Assembly: GCA_018970625.1 (NCBI GenBank)
Contig: JAGWVZ010000052.1
Coordinates: 1-12,930, forward strand
DNA: 12,930 nt
Direction: 5' to 3'
From: Myxococcales bacterium
Lineage (GTDB): Bacteria; Myxococcota; Bradymonadia; REDH01
The notes beneath the pieces are model-generated. The model had not been told where the DNA came from. It made no database searches and saw only the letters and a program-made list of their open reading frames with translations. Both the position numbers and the translations under genes were made by a program. Shown in pieces: positions 1 to 8,016 of this stretch; the first letter of the stretch is position 1; the number at the start of each line of letters is the position of its first letter.

Positions 1-606
1 CTGGCTTTGTACGCGTTCGGCGAAGGCAGCGGTGAGCCGCCGCTTGATCTGGACCTTGAGCTGCAGAACCCCGACGGTTGGCCGGTTGCCTCTGAGCGCG
101 CGCTGGATGCCTTCCCCGTGATTCCCGACTTCTGCGCCCAGACCTCCGGCGTGTACACGCTCGTGGCGACGGCCTATCGCGGTCAGGGCCGAGCCATGAT
201 GGCAGCAGCCAGACTCTCCGACGCTGCCTGGTCAAGCAAAACGGAGCAGCTGCGATCCCTGATCAACACACATGCGCCGGGTTTTACGCCCGAGGGCGCT
301 CCGCAAAGCGGATTCACCGAACAGGGATACGCAGGAGACGTTCCTCTGGCACTCACTGCAGGGCGCTGCTACGCCGTCGCTGCCGTCGCCGATACCGGGA
401 TTGCCGACCTTGACCTCGACCTGATCGGCCGTGACGAACGGTCGGTGCGACGCGACATCGGTACAGACGCGACCCCGGTCATCCTGCCGTTTTGTCCCGA
501 ACAATCGGGAATCTGGCGGCTGAAGATACGCATGTATCAGGGCGGCGGTCGTTACTGGTGGCAGCTTTTTTCGGCAGCGCCACCTTCCGAACCATCGACG
601 CCCTGA
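1..606 (+). CDS. 3' part of a repeat-containing, probably secreted protein of unknown function (5' end outside window)
   Basis: The reading frame is open from base 1 to a TGA at 604-606, so about 201 C-terminal residues are visible and the true start lies off the left edge; the TTG at 7 need not be the start. I do not recognise a named family. Two similar units are visible: each has an alternating Asp/Leu strand (LDLDLEL, then LDLDLIG), a segment like PVIPDFC or PVILPFC, then an SG-Y/W-L strand and a Tyr-x-Gly-x-Gly turn. The pattern suggests tandem beta-sandwich units, each with one conserved Cys in the P-F-C motif, as in exported proteins of deltaproteobacteria. No membrane segment or enzyme motif is seen. 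It ends 143 bp before the kinase gene on the same strand. That it is a real gene is fairly sure; export is inferred. Confidence 0.75.
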   Translation: MALYAFGEGSGEPPLDLDLELQNPDGWPVASERALDAFPVIPDFCAQTSGVYTLVATAYRGQGRAMMAAARLSDAAWSSKTEQLRSLINTHAPGFTPEGAPQSGFTEQGYAGDVPLALTAGRCYAVAAVADTGIADLDLDLIGRDERSVRRDIGTDATPVILPFCPEQSGIWRLKIRMYQGGGRYWWQLFSAAPPSEPSTP

Positions 607-749
607 GCCCTGTTGCGGCGCGATCGGGCGAGTGGCGTCGGTCGGCTCCACGCGGTTGCTGAACACGGTTGCCGCTGACGATCCACACAGGTACTAGAGC
701 GCGAACAAACTCACACGTCGTCCCCGCTCCATATGTCGGTGTAGTCGCC
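607..749 (+). promoter_or_regulatory. Intergenic leader before the kinase gene with a weak candidate promoter
   Basis: This 143-bp gap separates the left-edge gene from the kinase cluster. A TTGCCG hexamer (669-674), a 17-bp spacer and TACTAG (692-697) make a weak sigma-70-like candidate about 50 bp before the ATG at 750. The 7-mer CGGTTGC occurs twice, 13 bp apart (653-659 and 666-672). I see no strong terminator for the upstream gene, so read-through from it is also possible. Confidence 0.25.
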
Positions 750-2543
750 ATGACCCAACCCGCTCAAGCGTCCGAACCTCGAAACGTCGGTCCTTATCGT
801 GTGGAGAGCCTGCTGGGCGAGGGGGGCATTGCCAGCACGTGGCTGGCCACAGATACGCGAGACGGCACCACGCGCGCCATCAAGGAGCTGCAGCTGCTGG
901 CCAGCGCGGCCGGCAAGCAGGTGGAGCTGTTCGAGCGTGAGTGCACCATCCTGAAAGACCTCACGCACCAGCAGATCCCGCGCTTCATTGAGACCATCAT
1001 TGAGCGCCGCGCCGAGACCATGTCGCTCTTTCTCATTCAGGAGTTCATCGACGGGCGCTCGCTGCAGCAGATGCTGGACGCCGACATCACCTTTTCGGCG
1101 GCAGACACCGTGGCGGTGATGCGCAGCGCGCTCGCGCCGCTCGGCTATCTGCACGACCGACACCCACCGCTGTACCACCGCGATATCAAGCCCTCGAACA
1201 TTCTGGTGCGTCGTGACGGCACCTGCGTGCTCATCGATTTCGGCGCTGTCCGCGAGGCGCTCGCCGATCCGAAAGCGGGCGGCTCGTCAGTGGTGGGCAC
1301 GTTCGGCTACATGGCACCCGAGCAGTTTCAGGCGCGCGCGTTCGCCTCCACCGACCTGTACGCGCTCGGTGCCATGGCGGTGCATCTGGTCACCGGCATG
1401 GAGCCGGCCCGCTTCGAGATTCGACGACTCAAGCCCGATTTTCATGGACACCTGAAGACGGACCCCCACCTTGCCGCCATCCTGGACCTGCTCCTCGAAC
1501 CAGCCGCAGAAGACCGCTACCGCGACGTACCCGCGCTCCGAAAGGCGCTCGATCGCTGGGACCATCGCTTTGGCGGCGGTGAGACTACCGAAAAACGCCT
1601 GAAAACTCTTCTGGAACGCACGTTTGAAGCCGAAGATGCAGGGCGTTCCAAACCCAGCAAATCGCCCTCGCACCGCCTGGAATCGTTTCAGGGGGTTCTG
1701 GCCCAATCGACATTTACCGGGTTACCCGTCCTGCCACCGTCGCCTGTTGAGACGGAGCCAACCGCGCCTGCAGCGCCCGTCGCGGAGCCAGCCACGACGT
1801 CCGGATTGTCGACTGGTGCGCTCACACCCACCGACGACCCGGCAGCGGCAACCAGCGACTCCGCACCCGAATCAGCCGCAGCGCCCGTTGCCGCGACGAC
1901 CGCAGCGGTCGATGCCACTGCAGGCACAAGCGCAGCCTCAGAGTCAACCGCCGCCCTGTCCACCTCCGTTGCAGACGCACCGGTCACCCCGGAATTGCCG
2001 CCCGCCGACCTTCCAAAGCGTCCCACAGGTTCCTCCTCTACGGTCGCCGCGCGCACTTCGGTCCCGGTGCTGCAACGAAATGCCCCCGCCACAGACCTGA
2101 TGAAGCCGGGTGGGCAGGGCGCCGTTGTAACGGGCGTTGTACTGCTCGTCGCCGGATTGCTGCCGATCATCTGGTCGTTCGTTGACCCGGCCACCTTCAA
2201 CGATGCCGGGCTCCGAGTTGTGGGTCTTTCGCTAACCGTCTGGGGTCTGGCGCTCGCTCTTACTCCCCGACGAGCGGCGGGCAAATCGTCCGAGTCGCTC
2301 AAAACGCAGGGCTCTTCGGCCAAAGCCAACCTGCAGCGCATTGTGAAGCAGAAGTCAGCCTTTGGTCACCTGGACTGGATTGTGGAGTACGAGTACGTGG
2401 CCGAGGACGGACTGCACTACGTCAACAGCATGCGCCTGCCCAACGCCAGAGCCGCGCAGAAGCTGGCCGAGGAAGCCAGCCGCGTTGAAGTACGCTACCT
2501 GACCTGGTCGCCAGACACTTCCATGCTCATCCAACGCAAGTAG
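750..2543 (+). CDS. Hanks-type Ser/Thr protein kinase with Ala/Pro-rich linker, two membrane segments and DUF3592-like tail
   Basis: Phosphorylates protein Ser/Thr residues; kinase domain predicted cytoplasmic. The frame is open upstream to a TTG at 669, but the ATG at 750 gives a start just before the kinase fold (597 aa). Kinase residues about 14-290: Gly-rich loop GEGG (23-26), lysine in AIKEL (K45), catalytic HRDIKPSN (D145), DFG (D163), then GTFGYMAPEQF. All key residues are present and it is an RD kinase, so it should be active. Residues about 300-455 are a low-complexity Ala/Pro/Thr/Ser linker. Two hydrophobic segments follow (about 457-478 and 487-505), with little room for an extracytoplasmic domain between them. 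The last 75 residues (strands around WIVEYEYV and VEVRYLTW) resemble DUF3592-type domains; that assignment is by eye. It is separated from the aminotransferase gene by 7 bp, implying co-transcription. Substrates are unknown. Confidence 0.93.
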   Translation: MTQPAQASEPRNVGPYRVESLLGEGGIASTWLATDTRDGTTRAIKELQLLASAAGKQVELFERECTILKDLTHQQIPRFIETIIERRAETMSLFLIQEFIDGRSLQQMLDADITFSAADTVAVMRSALAPLGYLHDRHPPLYHRDIKPSNILVRRDGTCVLIDFGAVREALADPKAGGSSVVGTFGYMAPEQFQARAFASTDLYALGAMAVHLVTGMEPARFEIRRLKPDFHGHLKTDPHLAAILDLLLEPAAEDRYRDVPALRKALDRWDHRFGGGETTEKRLKTLLERTFEAEDAGRSKPSKSPSHRLESFQGVLAQSTFTGLPVLPPSPVETEPTAPAAPVAEPATTSGLSTGALTPTDDPAAATSDSAPESAAAPVAATTAAVDATAGTSAASESTAALSTSVADAPVTPELPPADLPKRPTGSSSTVAARTSVPVLQRNAPATDLMKPGGQGAVVTGVVLLVAGLLPIIWSFVDPATFNDAGLRVVGLSLTVWGLALALTPRRAAGKSSESLKTQGSSAKANLQRIVKQKSAFGHLDWIVEYEYVAEDGLHYVNSMRLPNARAAQKLAEEASRVEVRYLTWSPDTSMLIQRK

Positions 2544-2550
2544 AGCCAAC

Positions 2551-3915
2551 GTGTCGCAGGGAAACCCGGGCGCTGCTCCCGCACATTCGCAGCTGCAGCA
2601 GACCCTGCACGACGACCTGCACTACATCTGGCACCCCTTCACGCCACTCGACCATCGACAGCGCAACGACGACCTGCCCGTCGTGGTGTCGGCGAAAGGC
2701 GTCTGGATGCACACGGCCGATGGGCGGCAGCTGCTCGACGCCACCGGTTCCTGGTGGGTCAGCAATCTGGGGCACCGCCCCGAACGTGTGGTCGCGGCGT
2801 TACATCGGCAGCTCGACCTGAATCCGCATACCATGCTGGCCGAAACCACCCACCCGGGCGCCGCGGAGCTCGCACGGCGCCTGGTGGAAATCGCGCCCGC
2901 CGGGCTGCAGCGGGTCTTCTGGTCCGACAACGGCTCCACCGCCGTCGAAGTCGCGCTGCAAACCGCATTTCAATACTGGCAGCAGAACGGTCGCCCTGCG
3001 CGACGCCTCTTTCTGACCTTCCGCGCCGGATACCACGGCGACACCATGGCCGCGTTGTCGGTCGGCGGCATCGACTTCTTCAGAAAACGCTTCGAGCGCC
3101 TGACCTTCGAGACGTTGCGGGCGCCGTCCCCCGTCGACGTCCCCGACAACAGGGATTCCGCCGTCGCCGCCAGCTTTGACAAGCTCGCGTCCATCGCCCG
3201 CGAGCACGCCAGCGAGCTTGCCGGCATCATCATCGAACCGCTGATTCAGGGCGCCGGTGGCATGCTCATGTACCCGCCCGAGTGGCTCACCCGGCTGCGC
3301 GCGCTGTGCGACGAGCTCGATACCTTCCTCATCGCCGACGAAGTGTTCACCGGCTTTGGCCGCACGCTGCGCATGTTCGCCTGCGAGCACGCAGGCATCA
3401 CGCCCGACTTTCTGTGCCTGTCGAAAGGACTCACCGCCGGTACACTTCCTTTTGGAGCAACGCTCTCAACCGCCCGTATTTACGATGGCTTTCAAGGCGG
3501 AATGGACCGCGCCCTGCTCTACGGGCACTCGTATTGCGGCAATCCCCTGGGATGCGCAGCCGCGCTGGCCGTGCTCGATACATTCGCGCAGGACGATATC
3601 CTCGCGCAGGCGACCCGCTCCGCCGATGTCATGCGAGACCGTTTGTCTTCGCTCACGGGCGAAAACGGGGTTGCAGACGTCCGCCAAACCGGCTTCGTTG
3701 CCGCCGTTCAGTTGCAGGGCGATGCGGACTATCGGCTCCCGATTGGACGTCAGGTAGCCGCGCTGGCTCAGGCACGCGGTATTTTCCTCAGACCGCTCGG
3801 CAATGTGGTGTATCTCGTACCCGCCCTGAATATTTCGGCGACTGATCTGGCCTTTCTGCTCGATGGCACCCTCGACGCCATCCGCACCGCCCTTCATGAC
3901 AGACACGTGGAATGA
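2551..3915 (+). CDS. bioA: 7,8-diaminopelargonate synthase (KAPA aminotransferase), BioA/BioK family
   Basis: PLP-dependent class-III aminotransferase of biotin synthesis, converting 8-amino-7-oxononanoate (KAPA) to 7,8-diaminopelargonate in the cytoplasm. At 454 aa it is near the usual size (about 430). Visible signatures: YIWHPFTPL near the N-terminus, GSWWVS, GYHGD (Y161), IADEVFTGFGRT with PLP-contacting D263, and Schiff-base lysine K292 in LSKGLTAGT; RPLG near the C-terminus matches the substrate-binding Arg region. The start is GTG, 7 bp after the kinase stop, with only a weak AG-rich stretch (AAGTAGAG) before it. F30 sits where E. coli BioA has Tyr17. The stretches LPFGAT, GHSYCGNPLGCA and IDFFRKRF look closer to the lysine-using B. 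subtilis enzyme (BioK) than to E. coli BioA, so the amino donor (SAM or lysine) is open. No other bio genes are in the window. Family call is very sure. Confidence 0.93.
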   Translation: MSQGNPGAAPAHSQLQQTLHDDLHYIWHPFTPLDHRQRNDDLPVVVSAKGVWMHTADGRQLLDATGSWWVSNLGHRPERVVAALHRQLDLNPHTMLAETTHPGAAELARRLVEIAPAGLQRVFWSDNGSTAVEVALQTAFQYWQQNGRPARRLFLTFRAGYHGDTMAALSVGGIDFFRKRFERLTFETLRAPSPVDVPDNRDSAVAASFDKLASIAREHASELAGIIIEPLIQGAGGMLMYPPEWLTRLRALCDELDTFLIADEVFTGFGRTLRMFACEHAGITPDFLCLSKGLTAGTLPFGATLSTARIYDGFQGGMDRALLYGHSYCGNPLGCAAALAVLDTFAQDDILAQATRSADVMRDRLSSLTGENGVADVRQTGFVAAVQLQGDADYRLPIGRQVAALAQARGIFLRPLGNVVYLVPALNISATDLAFLLDGTLDAIRTALHDRHVE

Positions 3916-5348
3916 CCGACGCAGCCCCGGTTCCCTCGACGCCTGCCTACGCTGGCGAACCCACAACCTTCTGGCAGGAACCCCGACGCTGGTGGATCAC
4001 GCCGCTGGTTTTGTTCCTGATTGGCTTCTGCTGCCTCGCTGCCCTGTCGGGCCGACGCATTCTGCAGCCCAGCGCCGACAACCACTTTGTGTACCTCGCC
4101 GACAGCTACCTGCACGGCACCACCGAAATGCGCGTGCCGCCGCCGCACGGCAATGACTGGGCGACGGTCACCATTCTGAAGCTGCAGAGCGGCGCCGAAT
4201 ACCGTGGCTACTGGTGGGACCGCGGCGAGCGAGAGTTCCTCGCCACCACCGGGGAGTTCTATCGCTTCGATGCTGACGAGCTTCGCGGCATGCGCACCGA
4301 AAAGGAGGTGTATGTATCGTTCCCGCCCGGCCCGGCAGTGCTCATGCTGCCCGGCGTCGCCATCTTCGGCATGGCCTTCAACGACGTGCTCTTCACGGTA
4401 TTCTTTGGCGCGCTGAACATCGCCCTCTTTTATCTGGTGCTGCGCATGTTGCGGCGCACAGGCCGTTCGGGGCTCGACGAGACCGATGCCATCTGGATGA
4501 CCGCCCTCTTCGGGCTCGGTACCGCGCATGGCTGGTGTACCGTCTTCGGCACGGTCTGGTTCACCGCGCTGGTCATTGGCGTGACGTTCACGCTGCTCTA
4601 CGTGCTGTGGGCGACCGACGCACGAAGACCATTTCTGGCAGGGCTGGCGCTGGGTTGCGCGTTTGCGTGTCGCACGCCGCTGCTCTTCAGCGTGGTGTAC
4701 TTCGCGATCTTCTTCCTGTTCCCCGGCGGCCGCCTGCGCCGCGACTGGGGCGTCGCTTTCTGGCGCGACGGACTGCTCTTTGGCTCGGCGCCGCTGGTCA
4801 TTGGCCTGTTGCTGATGTGGCAGAACCACGTGCGCTTCGATGACTCCGGCGAGTTCGGCCACGTGTACCTGGCCGAGGGACAGATTGACCGCATCAAGCA
4901 CTATGGCCTGTTCAACGTTCACTTCGTGTCGCGCAACCTGACGGCGCTCTTCGCGCTGGTTCCGAAGTTCATGCCGACCGAACCGTACGTGCAAATCTCG
5001 CAGCACGGGCTGGCGATCTGGTTCACAACGCCCGCCCTGCTCTGGTTCTTCTGGGCGACCTATCGCAACACGCTGAACGACCGCATTCATCAGCTGGCGC
5101 ATCTGGGCGCGATGGCGAGCATCGCGGTGCCCCACATTTTTTACCAGAACACGGGCTGGGTTCAGTTTGGGTACCGCTTCAGCATGGACTATCTGGTGTA
5201 CCTGATCGTGCTACTGGCACTCGGTCGTGACCGACTCGGCTGGCTGTTCCGCCTGGCGATCATCGTGGGCATCGTCATCAACGCCTTTGGCGCGGTCACA
5301 TTCGGCCAGATGAACCAGTTCTACGCCTCCTGGATGCTGGAAGAGTAG
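3912..5348 (+). CDS. Polytopic membrane protein, GT-C / family-39-like glycosyltransferase candidate
   Basis: A 478-aa inner-membrane protein with many hydrophobic segments (first at about 29-47, the rest from about 140 onward). After the first segment comes SADNHFVYLAD (D56), resembling the acidic motif that GT-C enzymes (ArnT/PMT-like, GT39) carry in their first extracytoplasmic loop for polyprenyl-phosphate sugar transfer. The loop between segments one and two is long (about 48-138), with aromatic and charged residues such as GYWWDRGEREF. The C-terminal part has FYQNTGWVQFGYRF followed by a hydrophobic segment. The ATG overlaps the aminotransferase stop as ATGA, indicating translational coupling. 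No glycan or lipid-carrier genes are nearby, so donor and acceptor cannot be guessed. A membrane protein is certain; the glycosyltransferase role is an inference from topology and the D56 motif. Confidence 0.75.
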   Translation: MTDAAPVPSTPAYAGEPTTFWQEPRRWWITPLVLFLIGFCCLAALSGRRILQPSADNHFVYLADSYLHGTTEMRVPPPHGNDWATVTILKLQSGAEYRGYWWDRGEREFLATTGEFYRFDADELRGMRTEKEVYVSFPPGPAVLMLPGVAIFGMAFNDVLFTVFFGALNIALFYLVLRMLRRTGRSGLDETDAIWMTALFGLGTAHGWCTVFGTVWFTALVIGVTFTLLYVLWATDARRPFLAGLALGCAFACRTPLLFSVVYFAIFFLFPGGRLRRDWGVAFWRDGLLFGSAPLVIGLLLMWQNHVRFDDSGEFGHVYLAEGQIDRIKHYGLFNVHFVSRNLTALFALVPKFMPTEPYVQISQHGLAIWFTTPALLWFFWATYRNTLNDRIHQLAHLGAMASIAVPHIFYQNTGWVQFGYRFSMDYLVYLIVLLALGRDRLGWLFRLAIIVGIVINAFGAVTFGQMNQFYASWMLEE

Positions 5349-5375
5349 CGACCTCTCGCTTGCGCGTGTCCCTGC

Positions 5376-7790
5376 TTACCGCCGCAAGCGGTCATTCAGC
5401 CAGCGACGCAGCCCGTCGCTCCGCGCAAGCCGCAACGGCACAGGCTGTTGCATTCGCCAATGGTTTCCGTCGGTTGCAAATATCCAGGCGTCGCCCTGAT
5501 CGGTGCGATACGTTCGAATCCGACGTTCGTGCAGGGCTTGCGTCGTCTGCTCGTGTGGAAAGCCAAACCGATTGTGTGCACCCAGCTGAATGGTCGCTGC
5601 CAGTGGGCGCACCGCATCCAGAAACGCCGGCGTGCTCGATGTGGAGCTGCCGTGGTGCGGCACGTTCATGAACGTGGAGCGCAATCGGTCGCCGTAGTGA
5701 GCGACGAGCTCCTGTTCGCGTTCCGCCTCGACATCGCCCGGTAGCAACGCGCACACGGTGTGCAGGCACAGCTGCATGACCAGACCGCCGTTGTTCTCGT
5801 CGAGCTGGCTTCCCGTACCAAACCAGTGCACCGCGACCGGGCCCAGCCACGTGGTCTGCGTACGCCTGCCAACAACCTGCCACTCGGCGTCGAAGCGGGC
5901 CGCCGCCCTGAGAAACTCCATCGCGGCACGACGCGAGAGGTCGAAGGTGGGCACCTGCACCGATGACGGCCGCAGGGCCGTCCAGAGCCCAGAAAACCCT
6001 CCGATATGGTCAGAATCCGCGTGGGTTACGATAAAAGTCTGCACGTTCGCGTAACCGAGCCCGCGGACGTACGGCAGCACCGACCGCATGCCCACCATCG
6101 CCGGGTTACGACCGCCGCCTCCGGCGTCGACCAGCAGCGCGGTGCCATCGGGGAGCTCCACCAGCGTGCAGTCGCCCTGCCCCACGGGAATCGCGTGCAG
6201 ACGCAGCTCACCCGAAGAACTCCAGCGCGGCGGTAGATCCAGCAGCAGCAACGAGCAGGCAAACAGGGCGGCGGTGGTCATGCGCCGGCGATCCATCAGC
6301 CACGGCGAAGCACACGCGAGCAGCATCCAGCCCAGCAGCCCCGCCAGCGACGGACGCCCCCACACAAACGACCACGAGAGCAGTCCACCCAGCAGATCAG
6401 CGCACGTCAGAGAGAACCAGGCGCTGTACTGCGTGACCCACCACACCAGCACCACGCCGGGGACGTGCAGCAGGTCCAGCACAACGGCGATGGCCGAGGC
6501 CGGCATGGTGATGTCGGCGAGGGCGGGCACGATGAGCAGGTTGGTCAGCGGAGACAGCAGCGGCAGCTCGCCGAAGTGCCACAACAGAATCGGCGCGGTG
6601 CCAAACGACGCGACCGTGCTGACGCGAAGCGAATCGGCGATGGCCCATGCCGTTCGTTTCAGAGGCGGCATTCGAAAAGGACGTGTTGGTCGATACACAC
6701 GGGCATGCACGACCAGCACACCCGTGGCACCGATCGACAGCTGAAACCCAGCGTCGAAGACCCACCACGGACACCACAGCACCATGCCGACCACGGACGC
6801 ACACAGCGCGTGAATACCGGCGCCGGGGCGATCGAACCACTCCGCCGCGAGCATCACGACCATCATGACCCCGGCACGAACAGCGCTCGCGGGGGCGCCG
6901 GTCAGTTGCACGTAGGCGATGGTCAGCGGTACCAGAACCAGCACCGCAGCACGCCGGGCACCGACGCGCTCCACCACGGGGGGTATTCGCGTAAGCACCT
7001 GAGACAGAATCATAAACAGGCCCTGGCACAGCAACACCAGATGCATACCCGACACGGCCAGCACGTGCGCTGCTCCCGTAGAGGCGAACGTCTGTCGTAC
7101 GCCTTCGTCCAGCTCGCCGCGGCTGCCAGTGAGCATCGCCAGAATCACGCCGCGCTCTCGCCCCCACGTGCGCGTCAGCACCAGACGCTCGGCCCGCACC
7201 CGACCCACGTCGATGACGCGAGCCCACGAAGGCGCGGCATCCAGCAAAATGGCTTCGCCGCGTGCGCGCACCGTGCCATGCAACCCCATGGTGAACATCG
7301 CAGCCGCAGGGTCATAGGCCCAGGTATGCTGCCGCTCACGCATACGCAGTGGCTCCACAAGCAACAGAACCTCGTCGCCAACCGTCATCAACCAGTTCTG
7401 CTGCAAACCGACGAGCCGCACGCGAACATGACGTTCATACCAATGTCCCCACGACTGACAGGCAGCGATTTCGACCACATAGGTGGGGTCTTCGGTCGCC
7501 GGTCGCGCCCCTCCGACCACCCGCATCGCACACAGCCCATCGGGCAGATCGGTCTCCGCATACGCTCGCGCCTGCAGGGCGTTCCCGGCGACCAGCGCGG
7601 CCAGCAAGACCGTCGAAAGCGCGATCGCCATCGCCCGGAGCCCATTTGGCCACGTACCACCAAACGCGGCGGACAATAACGATAGCGGCAGCAGGACATA
7701 CTGCCATGCTGGCGGCTGTACGCCCAGCTGCAGCAGCGTGCCCACGGTCAGCGTGAACACAATCGTCACCAGAGGCAAAATGAATGACAT
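5376..7790 (-). CDS. comEC: ComEC/Rec2 family DNA-uptake channel protein
   Basis: Forms the inner-membrane channel that takes single-stranded DNA into the cytoplasm during transformation. At 804 aa it has the full three-part family layout: N-terminal membrane helices with a DUF4131-like soluble region (about 1-210), the Competence domain (about 215-500) containing the hallmark LAVSGMH (244-250) and many helices, and a C-terminal metallo-beta-lactamase-fold domain (about 530-790). The latter keeps HADSDH (H590, D592, D594, H595), GDVE (D686) and a later PHHGSS motif, so its metal site looks complete. The ATG at 7790 is followed directly by a hydrophobic helix; no clear Shine-Dalgarno precedes it. 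It converges on the GT-C-like gene with 27 bp between stops and no obvious hairpin. No comEA, comF or pilus genes are in view, which is common because these genes are often scattered. Confidence 0.95.
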   Translation of the reverse strand: MSFILPLVTIVFTLTVGTLLQLGVQPPAWQYVLLPLSLLSAAFGGTWPNGLRAMAIALSTVLLAALVAGNALQARAYAETDLPDGLCAMRVVGGARPATEDPTYVVEIAACQSWGHWYERHVRVRLVGLQQNWLMTVGDEVLLLVEPLRMRERQHTWAYDPAAAMFTMGLHGTVRARGEAILLDAAPSWARVIDVGRVRAERLVLTRTWGRERGVILAMLTGSRGELDEGVRQTFASTGAAHVLAVSGMHLVLLCQGLFMILSQVLTRIPPVVERVGARRAAVLVLVPLTIAYVQLTGAPASAVRAGVMMVVMLAAEWFDRPGAGIHALCASVVGMVLWCPWWVFDAGFQLSIGATGVLVVHARVYRPTRPFRMPPLKRTAWAIADSLRVSTVASFGTAPILLWHFGELPLLSPLTNLLIVPALADITMPASAIAVVLDLLHVPGVVLVWWVTQYSAWFSLTCADLLGGLLSWSFVWGRPSLAGLLGWMLLACASPWLMDRRRMTTAALFACSLLLLDLPPRWSSSGELRLHAIPVGQGDCTLVELPDGTALLVDAGGGGRNPAMVGMRSVLPYVRGLGYANVQTFIVTHADSDHIGGFSGLWTALRPSSVQVPTFDLSRRAAMEFLRAAARFDAEWQVVGRRTQTTWLGPVAVHWFGTGSQLDENNGGLVMQLCLHTVCALLPGDVEAEREQELVAHYGDRLRSTFMNVPHHGSSTSSTPAFLDAVRPLAATIQLGAHNRFGFPHEQTTQALHERRIRTYRTDQGDAWIFATDGNHWRMQQPVPLRLARSDGLRRWLNDRLRR

Positions 7791-8016
7791 GTGTGCGCGG
7801 TCCGATGGGGGTGGTCACAGCACAGCGTCCGCCGCACAGCGGACCCGCATCGTGGATGTCGTGCGCTCCGGTGTTTTGAGTCATCATTTCGATGAAATTC
7901 GTTACGTTGGCTGCGGTATGCTCATGCCTGCATACTCGGATGAATGAACAGAACACTTGCAGCGTCCTCGGCGTCGGGCGACAAGACCCCCATGCTGCTT
8001 CCCCGGATGGCCCTGT
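7791..8016. promoter_or_regulatory. Divergent intergenic region between comEC and the PEGA/SUMF1 gene
   Basis: This 226-bp spacer must carry the control regions of two outward-facing genes. An AT-richer stretch at about 7870-7905 stands out against the GC-rich surroundings and contains the short palindrome ATTTC-GAT-GAAAT (7886-7898), directly after a TTGAGT hexamer (7876-7881). A second weak rightward candidate is TTGGCT (7907-7912) with CATACT 18 bp further on. These are candidates only; no hexamer pair is strong. Confidence 0.35.
8005..8010 (+). promoter_or_regulatory. Shine-Dalgarno-like site supporting the start at 8017
   Basis: GGATGG lies 6 bases before the ATG at 8017. It supports that start over the upstream in-frame TTG at 7957, whose extra 20 residues (Arg/Pro/Cys-rich) would precede and spoil a good signal peptide. 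Confidence 0.4.

Noticed and set aside
1688..2341. A leftward Ala/Gly/Val-rich frame opposite the kinase linker
   Set aside because: The linker's GC-rich low-complexity codons leave the opposite strand open by chance; no start context or motif supports a gene.
3894..5135. A leftward frame of 413 codons opposite the GT-C-like gene
   Set aside because: It is the antisense shadow of a membrane-protein gene; its Glu/Gln/Arg/His-rich product has no domain signature.
6465..7679. A long rightward frame of 404 codons opposite comEC
   Set aside because: It is antisense to the well-supported comEC domains, and its His/Arg/Gln-rich composition is typical of the shadow frame of a GC-rich gene.
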